Assembly: GCF_949628215.1 (NCBI RefSeq)
Contig: NC_134280.1
Span: forward strand, 14,767,795 to 14,831,794
Reading direction: 5' to 3'
Source of the DNA: Phalacrocorax aristotelis
Taxonomy: Eukaryota > Chordata > Aves > Suliformes > Phalacrocoracidae
Length of the DNA stretch: 64,000 nt
A program made the position numbers and the translations under genes. The notes under the pieces were generated by a model. That model saw nothing but the letters and a program-made list of their open reading frames with translations. It was not told the DNA's origin and did not search any database. Shown piece after piece: positions 36,523-47,600 of the stretch. Numbering within the stretch: the first letter of the stretch is position 1; every line of letters begins with the position of its first letter.

Positions 36523-39500
36523 AGCTGGACCAAAAAGTCTCAGACTTTTGGCTTCCTATCACATCCTCTGGGGATTGAACATGAGAAATCCTGATAAAAC
36601 TTTTTAACGAATGAAACATCTAATTAACATTTTTAGAACCTTAACAGGGATTTGATCAATGTTTTGAGATGAGATCCATAGTGATCTTATTTTAGGCAAA
36701 CCACTTGCACAGAAACAGAGCCAAAAGTGACCATTTAGTTAGACCCCCACTTTGACTTAGCCCAAAGAACCTCACCCAGTAATTTCTGCAGCAAGCCTAT
36801 AACTTTGGTTTGAGCTATGTTGCATGTTTTAAAATAGTATGTGCCTTTTCTAGGTCCATCATTAAGCAACCCAGCACTAAGAACTCCCACCAAAGCCTCC
36901 TGGCTTTGCAACTAGTCAGAAAATTTCTGGAGTATTGGAGAGGAGAGAAGGAAACATGCAAAAAGCAAGAGGGTACTGGTGGGCTCAATTTGTAAGGAAT
37001 TAGTTCAATTCTGCTATTGATTTCTTTCTATAGTGACAAAAAAAAAATCCAATGACTATTTCGAAATGAGCAGCTCAGGCGTGCAGATTCCAGCTCTACA
37101 GGCTTTAAAGTTTTTTTCCCTAACTTTACATTGATCTGTGTCTGGCTCAATTCTAGGTAACTTTCAGGAAGGCAGACAGTTTTCTTTCAAAGCTAAAAGT
37201 CAGATAGCAGTAATTCTAATAAGGATGCCGCATGTGCACAGGTTACTGCATTACATACTCAATGCTATTTTAATTTCTGTTGCCAAGACCTCCACTTCGG
37301 AGTGGAGGCCATGGCATTTTATTCTCTAAGGGGACTGCAGCCTCTGTAGATAAGCAATACACATTCCATCTCTGTAAAGAATATGCTTTTGTTGGTTTTG
37401 TTTCCTTGATCTGCAAGGCAAGCACTGGAATGAGCCCAGGCTTTCAGTTGGGCAGTGTTCATATTTCTGGTCTGTTTCAAGTAAAACATCGGGAGACCTT
37501 TTGAAAAACACAAATACATATAAAAGGGAGGAGAAAACGGCTGCTTTGTCATCCCTTCCCGTTTTGTTGCTGGGGATTTAAAAAAAATACTGTAGAGTTT
37601 GGTTACTTTGGCCTTTCACAGGCTTCTTTACAAAAGTTTGCACAGAACTACTCACACATCTGAAACACAGAGGAGACCGTATGTCACCTCTTGCGGCTCC
37701 GCAGTTTCACAGTTGAGGTTTTGAGGCCGACATTATCTGCCAACAGCGAGCACCAGTGAAAGGCTTTTCCCCCGCTGGTAAGCCGTAGCCAGAAATGCAA
37801 CTCCAGTCCTAAAAACATCTTTCTCATTGCAGTATAATATGACATGTTTCAAAAGTAGATGTTCCTTACAAGTACCTCTAAAGAGAAAAATAAAAGAGCG
37901 TTTATTGACTGTTGTGGTTTGCTTTTACTTTGCATTAACCAGCTACTTGAGTGTGCAGTACAGCAAACCGCCAAATTTGACCTTTCCTAAGAAAAAGACA
38001 AAAGACGGCAGCAGCAACTCAGCTAAACAAAACATATGTGCAAACTACTTCCTGGAACACCCGCATTCTGGCCTCCCTGCAAAGTAATTAAAATTGTCAA
38101 GAGAGAGTTTTGACTGGTTAAGTTCTTCCAGGAACTGTACAACTCGTTCTGAATTCCTGATTCATAGAACGTTTGCTTTCTGGCTTCCTGAAGTAGTTCC
38201 AAAGTTCATGTTATAAATAGCAAAAATTATTAGAAGGCTTGGGCTGATTGTATAGAAATTAGCCAGATTAATTATAATAAAAAGCATCACCATTCGCACA
38301 AAATTCAGCTCACTGCATTTTCTAATAGGGTGAAAAAACTATTTTCAGATCAAGACTGCAAAAAGGTTGTTCGTGTTCTTTGTTATTTAAAAACCTACAT
38401 ACCCTGAAAACAGTATGGATGGAGCGCACCAGATGACATCCTCTGAAACAGCCAGCAAAGACAAGAGGACCAGAGAGCTGATGGAAGTTTTCAAACTATT
38501 TGACTGCTGTTACGTGGACAGAGCCCTGAAACGATGCTTTCACAGACACAATATTGGCTGCGGGGTTAGCAGCAACATAGAAGAGGAGCCAACACAGGGT
38601 GAAGTGCCAGCCCTATGGACTGTAGCCTGCACTGAAAACAATAAAGCATTGTGTTGCATTTACGCCGCTATTCTACCTGCACCTATCTTCCTCAGCCACA
38701 AAGGGACCACACACTGAGGGCAGGATGGCTCAGTGCTTCATCTCTCTGGTGACACCACCACCAAGGCTACCAATTAGTTGCAGATTTAATGTGGCTTTTA
38801 TCTGATCTGTAGCAGGTCTGTAATGTTGCCCACAGCTCACAAAATTTGCTTACTATCTAAAAATCTTAGCTTTCATGTACTACTGTTATAAGCAGCCATA
38901 GTACTGATGATAAGAATGACAATGACAATATTTCTAGTCATAATAGTTGTGGGAACTTGGAAATATGAAAGTCAAAAAAGCAAGAAAAAATCAGAATGCA
39001 AATTAAAATGCAACTATATTTTGTATTTCACAGTCTCGGAAACAAACTCTTTTGTGAGTGCTTGGCTTTACCAACAGCATTGCTACTGTTACTCCCGAGT
39101 CACCTTTAGGACAGCGGAAAGCACACAGGAAGTAATTCCTCTCCACTTAAAAAAGGTAAAAATCTGGACCTTGCTCTCTCCAGCTCCAGGCTCTGTCACT
39201 TACTGGATTGCTGCGACACAGTTTTTCAGTGAGAAAACAGGGTACTTATCCTGATTCCAGTGGACTTTTTTCTTCTGGAATCACCAGACGGGACCTCCAG
39301 CAGTTCAGAGGAACAGGAAACATCAAGTAAAGAGGGGCTGGACTGAGATTTGGATAGAGCTGAAAGGCACTTCGGGAGGTGACCTCGGCAGCCTCGCTGC
39401 TCACAGGCAGCACCATCAGCTATACTTTCTGCACCAAGATAGGTAAACGAGAATCCCCCCACTTTACACCTTCCGGTTGGCTAACAGGGATGAAGGAGTA

Positions 39501-40521
39501 AACAGATCTGAACACATCTCTAGCTTGCTTAGAAGATTTAGCAAGGACAAATACAGAATGGGTAACCCTTGAACCTCCTGCTACATATTGGCTAGTGCCA
39601 CAAGGCTAATGCAGGTGCTTTGTAATTGCTTGCTAGTACAGATCAGGGCCAAGAGACAGTGTCCTTATGAACTGCAAAGAAATTGTATCTCGGATAATTT
39701 TGGATTAATCACAGTGTCCTCTAGAGGTACTCTTAATGAGGGACATACTTACCTTCTACTTTGTATTCTTGCCCAAGGCAGTGCGTTTCCATGCCATATC
39801 ATGACAAACTGGCTCTGCAACCCCATCATTAATTTCATAGCTGTATCCCTCCTCTAACAGTGGTGTGTCTGGAGGACTCTCCACTATGAACTCTGCCTAG
39901 AGGCAGACTCTGGTGTATGGATTTGTGCTTCTTTGTTCACCTCCCCATAAAATACTAAAGACATTATGCACATAAAAATGTCACAATAAAGTTTGAGGAA
40001 AATAATTATAAAACAAGCCTTCTATTCTTTACTCTGTTAAGTGCATGGTTATTGAAAATTAAGCTTTCTTCTCTTTTGCCATGGATATTCTACTCTAATT
40101 TGCCTATAAACAGGACATAATAATGACATTCACAAAAAAAATGTTAAAAATATAACTCTAAGTCCTGCGTTGCTTGCACATTCACAGCCGTCCCCAGCAA
40201 GGTCTGGCTGCGCCGCAGGTCCAGGACTAGTCCTTAGCCAAGTCCACCCAGAACCAGATCCGGCTGCGGTTGTTTCCAGTGCAACCAGCAGCTGCAACAA
40301 CACCCACGTCATGTGGGTTGTGCAGGGGCTAAGCTGGGGCAGAATTTGGGGAACGGTAGCTCTGGCTCTGTAGTCAGTCTGGAAACAGCATTAGCGTGAA
40401 GAGAAGAAACGCAAAACTGACGGTAAGCCAGGACAGAAACACTACTGCCGGAGCAAGAGCAAATTTAAACTAAAGTCGGGAAGTCTCTAACGGACAATTT
40501 GCCTTCACGGCAATCGCGTAC
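36523..40521. other. AT-rich non-coding DNA
   Basis: No gene is recognised apart from a 100-codon open frame at 38415-38717, listed separately. A minus-strand donor-like GAAG|GTAAGTAT near 39749 and an AATAAA at 39994 are isolated signals. Confidence 0.45.
38415..38717 (+). CDS. Small ORF, 100 aa, hypothetical
   Basis: ATG in a favourable context (A at -3, G at +4) opens 100 codons. The first half is hydrophilic and charged (KDKRTRELMEVFKLFDCCY). The last third is hydrophobic (CCIYAAILPAPIFL), suggestive of a membrane segment but with little support. No family is recognised and no promoter is visible. An AATAAA lies inside the frame at 38639-38644. A chance ORF is the more likely explanation. 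Confidence 0.1.
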   Translation: MDGAHQMTSSETASKDKRTRELMEVFKLFDCCYVDRALKRCFHRHNIGCGVSSNIEEEPTQGEVPALWTVACTENNKALCCIYAAILPAPIFLSHKGTTH

Positions 40522-40653
40522 CTCATAGAGACCTTCCTGAGCAGAATTCAAGCCAGTGACCCCATCCTGCTCTGCCAGGGTTACAAGCCCCGCATCGTAG
40601 CCAGTTAACTTCAGCCGCTTCGGAGTAACCCTTGCAGCGTTTTGCTGAGCGAT
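40522..40653 (-). other. Exon-like 132-base segment (candidate)
   Basis: On the minus strand an acceptor CTCGCTTCCCCAG is followed by 44 open codons and a donor CTATGAG|GTACGC, with the last exon base at 40522 and GT at 40521-40520. The segment is symmetric (phase 0) and lies in a patch with more CpG than its surroundings (about 40400-40740). The peptide includes RVTPKRLKLTGYDAGLVTLA and is compositionally protein-like, but no family is recognised. Conservation would decide. Confidence 0.2.
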
Positions 40654-42443
40654 CTGGGGAAGCGAGTATTCCCACTCCCCAACAGTGCACGTTTTCACCC
40701 CTGCCGTGCGCAAGGGTTAACGGCACGTTTCTGCTTTGTGCTTTTTCTGTTATTTACCCTTTCTCCACTAGATGCTACACTGAGACCATCAAACATTTAT
40801 GGAGTCAAATAATAAAAATTTGAAGACTCGGCATGAAATAAAGTGTTTAAAACAAAACAGTGATGGCGTCGCTCTGTTTATGTATCTGTGTGGTGTGAAG
40901 ATGAAACTAATGCACCTCACACGGGAGTAACTGCACTGACTTCATCCGAGCTTCTCACTTGGCGCAGCACGTAAGAGGGATAAAGCCAGTCTGTGCATCC
41001 TCGCACTATTACTCACGTGCAATTGTATTAGGTAGTTACTTGAATGTGTGAAATGGTTTACCGAAAGAGTGCCACAAAATCTAAAATTAACTGAACAATA
41101 TATGTCAATACAATGAGGTAGTCCTTTTTTGCCCTTTGTATCTTAGAAATCCAAAATCACATACTTAACTGGAAAACAATTACAGTAGGTGATATTTTTA
41201 ACTAAGTTTACACTTCAAATAGCATCACAGACAAACCTTATTTTTCCTGATGTTATGCAAGCCTTTGACCCAGGCAGGTGGGGTAGTGCTATCCGGCATG
41301 GCTCCCACAGAGCCTGCCAGCATGGTTTGTAACTTGTGTTGTGAATTGTGCAATACCTTCTAGTAAACAACCTGAGATCCTCTTACCTTTCAGCCAAGGC
41401 AAGCCCGACCAAGCACTTCTGCACGGCCTTTCTTGTGTGACAAGTTTATTGGATAAATGCGTTACAGCCTGTCTTGGAGTCTCTACTTGGACAAAGTGAG
41501 GTGAAGGTCGGAGACTCTTTTAGTGAAGTAAGGTCTTCAGGGCTGTGTCTCTGTCAGGTCTTTGGTTACCCCGCGTTCCTAGAGGTCTGCTTATTATATA
41601 TACCTTGCCATTTGTCATACTATTCAGAAATGCACTGTGTGATATAGCCCAATTGGTAGCACTTTTATTGTTTTAGGAAGGGGCCAAATATAATTTGGGG
41701 AAACTTCAATATGACCTGGTTAAGGAACAGCATTACTGACATGCTTCTTTTCCAGCAAAAATTAAAACACGGCTTCAAAGCACTGCTCTGTTGCCCTATC
41801 TTGCTGTAACATGCTTTAATTTGCTTATCTGGACTTAATCTGGGACAAGAGCTGGAATAGGAAAAGATGTTTTGTTAAAGTTGAATAGGGCCTTATAGAA
41901 GTAAATATTTACTCTTCAGGAACCCGATCTGCTGCTGGTGTGAGTAGCTTCAAATTGTATGTGATCTACATCAGCTGAGAACCCAGGCCAGATGCTCAGC
42001 AAACTGTCACTGAGCCCTGGCCTCCTTACTGACCATTCACAAGCTCATCTTCAGATTAGTATAGAGAAAGGTGGATTAAGATTTTTTTTCTTTTTCTAGT
42101 AGATACGGTAGCGCTTAGATTAGTTTAGCCAGCATTATTCTAAGCTATGGACTCTTTACTGTGTTTCAGACCAGAGATTTCATTTTGGCAGAATTTCTTG
42201 TAATATTTCGCAGTGAGGTATAGGAGACTTCATCAAGGTCAGGAGAAAAAGCAGCAGATTCGGAACTAGTAGCTGTTAGATTTACAAAGAACAACACTAA
42301 ATATTTTCCGGTTGGTTACACTGAGAAGATAGTACTTAGCTAACTTACTGTTTCTCTACCCAAAGAGCTAAAACCAAGCACAAAGCCCTGCCTCCAAGTA
42401 TGTCATAATTCTCTGAAAAATCAAACAAAAGGTCATGGCCTAA
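40654..42443. other. AT-rich non-coding DNA
   Basis: No gene is supported. The piece near 40895-40985 may be a very old repeat and is listed separately. Confidence 0.5.
40895..40985 (+). repeat. Possible very old interspersed repeat
   Basis: GAGTAACTGCACTGACTTCA, followed by a TTCTCACTT phrase and GAGGGATAAAG, resembles old amniote repeats with the pattern 'gagtaa...actgacttcaatgg...actcatgtgagtaaag'. The match is partial, and I cannot name the family. Confidence 0.25.
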
Positions 42444-43082
42444 ATGAAATGGAGTTTGCTTCATAATGATCCTGGGAAAGAAGGAATGTGCCGTTGGTAT
42501 GGATTTGGCATGCCGAAGGGAATTGTTACCGGCAGCTCTGCAGAGCTTCTTGTCTCTGGCAGACAGGCGCATTTGCAGCTCAGGTCAGTATTGATTGAAA
42601 ACTGTTATTCTGCACAGTCTGTTCAATGCCCAGCAACTGTGTCCAGGGATCGAATCGTGTTCCCAGCGGACAAGCAGCTGCATCACATAAACCCACCACT
42701 AGAACTGAAATTAATTTCTAATTTTGCTGGCAGCCTTCCAACAGAGAGGTCAGGCTGGGAAGTAGCCGTAAAGAGGAGACTACCTCCCAGCCAACCTGGA
42801 GGCGTACCGGGGCCACAGACCGTGGGGGAAGGTGAATGTGGCAGGGCAGCAGGTGGTTTTCAAAATACACGTCTTTGGTGGTCAGGCAGAAGACTTCAGT
42901 CTTCCAGGTGCTGGTGGAGAAGCACCATTTGCAAGTACAAGAACAGCTCTGAGGTCTCCCCCATGAGATGTGATTCATGGCAAGCGAACAGCCCAGACAG
43001 AGACCGTCACGGCGAGGGATGGCAAACAGCGCAGAGCTGGGCTGCCTCTCCCACGGCCCTGCCTCAGCGAAGTTGCGGGTAA
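42444..43082 (+). CDS. Longest ATG ORF outside the CpG island, 212 aa, dubious
   Basis: An ATG frame of 212 codons in a moderately GC-rich patch (42550-43170). The product is Ser-, Arg- and Trp-rich in its second half and shows no recognisable domain, signal peptide or repeat. The start context is poor (T at -3). An overlapping 131-codon opening lies on the other strand. I regard it as a chance opening unless conservation or transcription says otherwise. Confidence 0.12.
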   Translation: MKWSLLHNDPGKEGMCRWYGFGMPKGIVTGSSAELLVSGRQAHLQLRSVLIENCYSAQSVQCPATVSRDRIVFPADKQLHHINPPLELKLISNFAGSLPTERSGWEVAVKRRLPPSQPGGVPGPQTVGEGECGRAAGGFQNTRLWWSGRRLQSSRCWWRSTICKYKNSSEVSPMRCDSWQANSPDRDRHGEGWQTAQSWAASPTALPQRSCG

Positions 43083-44578
43083 CTCCAAACAGGACCAGAC
43101 AGGTGACTCCCATGGAGCCAGGCTGACGCGATGGTCCCTGACCAGAGCAGGAGTGGGGTGCAGCTGACAGGGTGATGGTTACAGAATTAATTTAGTAGAA
43201 TGTTATTGCCAAGGGAGGAGGTGGGAGGACTATGAGTTTAAGGAGTATTGTAAAAGTTAAAATGAGCTCGAAGGTGCAGATAAATATTACTCTTTATCTG
43301 CATGTACTAGCAAACAAAGCAAAAATATTCCCATGTTCCCTTTCCTCTACTGACAGCTTCTTTGTTTGGACAATGTCAGAGGATTTGTGGGTGGAGAAAT
43401 TTTGCTTGCTAAGGAAAAGCAGGGAGGAGGCGTTTAGTTTTCCCAGGTCTCTGGGTTGGCGCTCATTCTTGTTATTTGTAAGGACAAACCCCAAATCTTA
43501 TGTGGACCTTTTTGCTCCAGTTAACCATAGAAGAAACAGCAATAAAACCAGAAAGCCTGACACCATGATATAAAATCTCTACAGGCTTTCACTGTCTTTT
43601 CTCTCATATGTAACACATTAGGAAGCACTGCACTGCTTTTGTGACAACTTATCTCATTATCCCCTCTCTCTCTCCTGATCCTCCCTTTCTCTCCCAGTTC
43701 CACTATATATTTTGCTTACTGTCTTCTTGCCTGTAGCCTCTTCAACTTGGATCAGTTTTCCCAGACTGAGCAGATGCAGGGCTGGTACAAGATCATTATT
43801 TCTGGATTCATCCAAACACTGCATCCCGATGATCCCAACACCCCCCCCCCACCTCCACTTACCACCCCTCCATCCACAGCATCTGACACCACCTCCCCAG
43901 CTCTTGTTATACTTTGTTCCCTCCCAAAATTTCCACCCATCTTTTGAAAGGTAGAAGTTCCAGTGTGCCGTATCTGACTCCATTTGCCGTCCTTTCTCGT
44001 GGCCCTGAGGATCCTAGTAAGGCACCTCACCCACATTTTTGGGGAGAGTAAAGAATCTCTGAAGGTGGGGCAGAGAGGGAAGTAAGGCTTTGCGCAGGAT
44101 GACTACACCACACGGAACAACCATTTTACCGATGGCATTTGAAACCCAAATTTGCTGGCAGGTGGACCAAGTGGGTAACACAGCAGTTGTACCTTGGGGA
44201 TTTGGAATATGTCCTTACATAGAATTGGGAACTGTGGGTAGTTTCAAAACACAAAAGCTGTTTTTCACGTCTGCCTTGGATCAGTGACTTAATAAAAGGA
44301 CAAGACAGTGTGCTTCACCCAGCCCTGAGCAGGTGCTGGCTCTCACCACAGCGCCGGGGCACCTTGCCACACATGCACTGGCAGCTCCTGTTCCTGGGGG
44401 ATAAATTATGCCTTTAATTCCTGCTCACTTTGCAAAAGCCCAGCTCCCTTCCCCGCATTGTCAGGGTGCTGTGGCAGGTGCAATCTTGCAGATAAGATGC
44501 GCTGCCATCTCCCCTCTCTCTATCTAGTTCTTGGGTGTCAAGAGTGATAATTTCTCACACTGCCGAAATACCCAGTGC
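43083..44578. repeat. Non-coding DNA with pyrimidine-rich tract and poly(C)
   Basis: From about 43660 to 43960 the plus strand is rich in C and T (CTCTCTCTC near 43665, a ten-base C run at 43841-43850, then CCACCTCC words). The overlapping frames on both strands here reflect this simple composition. Nothing else is recognised. Confidence 0.5.
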
Positions 44579-44607
44579 GGGGCGGGGGGCACAGGGCAGG
44601 TTTTGGG
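44579..44607 (+). other. Near-canonical G-quadruplex motif
   Basis: GGGG, loop C, a six-base G run, loop CACA, GGG, then an eight-base loop and GGG. The last loop is one base longer than the usual limit, so stability is uncertain. Confidence 0.5.
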
Positions 44608-47600
44608 TCTGTTAGCGGCAGGCGCTGAGGCAGCTGTAGCAAATGACAGATTTTCATATACACCCGCTGAAGCGCTGTTAATGCCTCACACATGGAGTTT
44701 GATATAGTAATGGAAAAATCAATGCCAGGATCACACTTTCACCACACGTGCAATAGCTTGTGTGCACATCAGTAATTACACTTCTTGGCTTCTGACCCAA
44801 GGCTCACAGTGTTTTTCCTGCAGCTTTTGGTCATTGTATATTAGTGATTTGCAAAAGCTGAGCCTCAAATAAAAAGGGAATTTTTTTTTAAGACAGTGCT
44901 CGATTAAACGCAATACATATGCAGTCATCTGAGCTGTACAAGACAAATTTACCAGCTAGAGTGGGCGAAATTCTCTAGACAGACTGGTCCCTGTGGCCTC
45001 CTCTGGCCCAAAATCCACGAATCCTGGAACAAGCTGCATGCAGAGAGACGCCCAGAGCCCATCACTTGTGACTTCTAACTTCACATCCTTCCTCAGGAGC
45101 GGCAGGTGCCAGCCCAGCCCTGGGCTATCAGCTCCGACACGCCGGCAGCACTGCCAAGGGGCTGTGCATCTCAGGGAAGCCCAGGGCTCTGCCCTGCCAA
45201 ACCGAGTGTAGAGGTTTCGCCAAATGGGCCTCCGCTCTGCTAACTTAATTTGACAACTGCAGGTCAGTTTTGATAATACTTATAACACACTGAGCTATAT
45301 CTGGTAAAAGTAACGAAGTCTTGGCTAATGCATCGTTTAATGCTCTTAAATTTTTGCTGAAACTGCCAGGCTGGGACATTTTTGTTGTTTGTTTTTAACA
45401 GGCTGAACAGCTTGGGTTTGCTTCAGTGAAATAAAGAATTAGATCCTGCTAGAATGCTGTTGAAACGTATTTTCTGATGCTGAAAAATGGCAGTAAGTTA
45501 GGTCTCTTTGGTACAAACCAATCCAGGTAATTATTGCATGAAAACCCTCTCAAGAGAAAATATAAATGGAAAATATATATTTAAAATACAACTGCTCAGA
45601 CATTCAGCAAAATAGATGCATTTATGCTTTCACATCATGCAACCTACAGCTGTTACATCTGAAGTGACTAACTTAAAGCATCGCTTACTGAAGCGCTGGT
45701 AGTAAAATGGCATGCAGAACAGTGACTTGGCTACATAACCTCGCATTGGAGACCCACAGCATGAGCTATCCCAGAGCTTGGTCTGAAAGCACTGTCCTTC
45801 CATCTCAGTGTGGAGGCTGCAGCTATTTTTTCCTGAGAGTTGCCAACAGCACCTCATTTTCTTCTAGAGTGAGGGGAAAAGCAAAGCACTCCTGCTCCTC
45901 AGAGGAAGCCGGGTACTTATAAGCAAAGCTTTCCAGAATGAAGTGTGCTGAGGGAATGGAGGCAGTGTGGGGAGCCAGAATACATCAGCCAGAGGCCACA
46001 TACCAAGGATATCAAGAAAACAGGAAAGTGGAGAGGATTCTGCCTGTTTGAAACTCCTGGTCCTTACAGAAGATGCTAAGATTTGCTGCAGTGAAGATCA
46101 ACAACTTCCCAAAAACACAGAGCGCTTGTGTAGACAACATCAGGTTTAACACAGGAAAAGAACTACCTGAGAAGGCATCTCTGAGAGTGCTTAAGGGTAA
46201 CTCATTTAGAACAGCACTGTAACAGTAGCTCTCAAAAATGGAAGAAAAAAAAAAAAGCAGGTCTAATCTGGAAATGCGATAGGAAGGTTTCAAAACAAAA
46301 GAGTAATACCTCTGGCAATGAGGTGTGAGTACAAGCTGAAGAATGAAGTTATGCCATTTCTGCAGGTTGAAACTTCTGTCCCAGAGGAGGAGGAAAGAGG
46401 ATTTGCCTTAACCATCCGAGTCCTGTGTGATGTCAAGGGAGGCTGGCTGCCTGTGCCCCCCAGCTGCACTGTCAACGTATGGTGGATGAGAATCCCACTC
46501 ATTTTCCTAGTCAAGTCCTTTATTTGCCTTGTCAGAGAAAAGGCAGTCCTGGAGCTGTAATGCCAGGCCTCTATCAAACGTCTGCACTAAGGAGTCATTT
46601 CACAAATACTGTTTTTCAGAACTGTCTGCAGACAAAAAATGTGGGCTCAAAAATCTGTTTTTACAGGATATCCACTAAGTGGATTCATGGCTGATCATTC
46701 ACATTTACCACTATCTTCTGGAGGGATGCTGTTTTAACAAGTGCACCGGATGGTACGGCTAATTTGTAAGTCAGTATTTCAGCTTTGTCACTTACAGCAG
46801 GCAGCATCTTTTATGCACCAGGAACATCTTCAATTTACATACTTGACATCATCAAGCTGTTCAGGTGTGACCATATAACAAAATGTACATGATCCTAGTA
46901 CAGTTTTGTGTAACCATTATTTATTTATGTGCTCCACCAGCCCAGGTCAGCACAAAATAATAGCAGGCAGACAAGGCAAATCAGTTTTCTTTAGCTTAAA
47001 GATCAGTCACAAGATCATAATCCTGTTCCTGCAAAGACAATATAGGCTCTAAGCCTGTATCTTGTGTCTAAACCTATCTGCTTCTTGAAGTCTTTTCCAG
47101 AGATTGACAACACCAGATTATGCTAGTACTGGACATATGGACGGCATCATCTGCGATCATGAAGGCCTGCAAGCTTTGTGTAAAACAATAGTGTTTTAAT
47201 AAACACAGCAGTTAGTGTTGATGTTTCTTTTCCAGGAAAACCAAATGTATAGCTTTCTGCATGTTGCATCCAAATTATAACCAACACCTCAAGCCAAACA
47301 CAAGCAATACAACCCTAGAGCAAATATGATGATGAAAGAATATTTACATATGTATCAACACAGGATATCAGAGAGATCAATCCACGAACCCAATTCTGAA
47401 ACAAGATTCCTGTGCAACTAGTCGGTTTTGTTGCAATCTTGTGTACCATCTAAAGATGTCTCCACCTGTGCTGCCAGCCAGCTGCAATAGGCTGTTACAC
47501 AACTCAACACATGTCCCAGTTAGGCCCTAAAACTGGTTCTATCCAGCTCTCAAGATTGCATTTCTCTTGCGATCAGTAATTTACTACTTGCGATTTGTGC

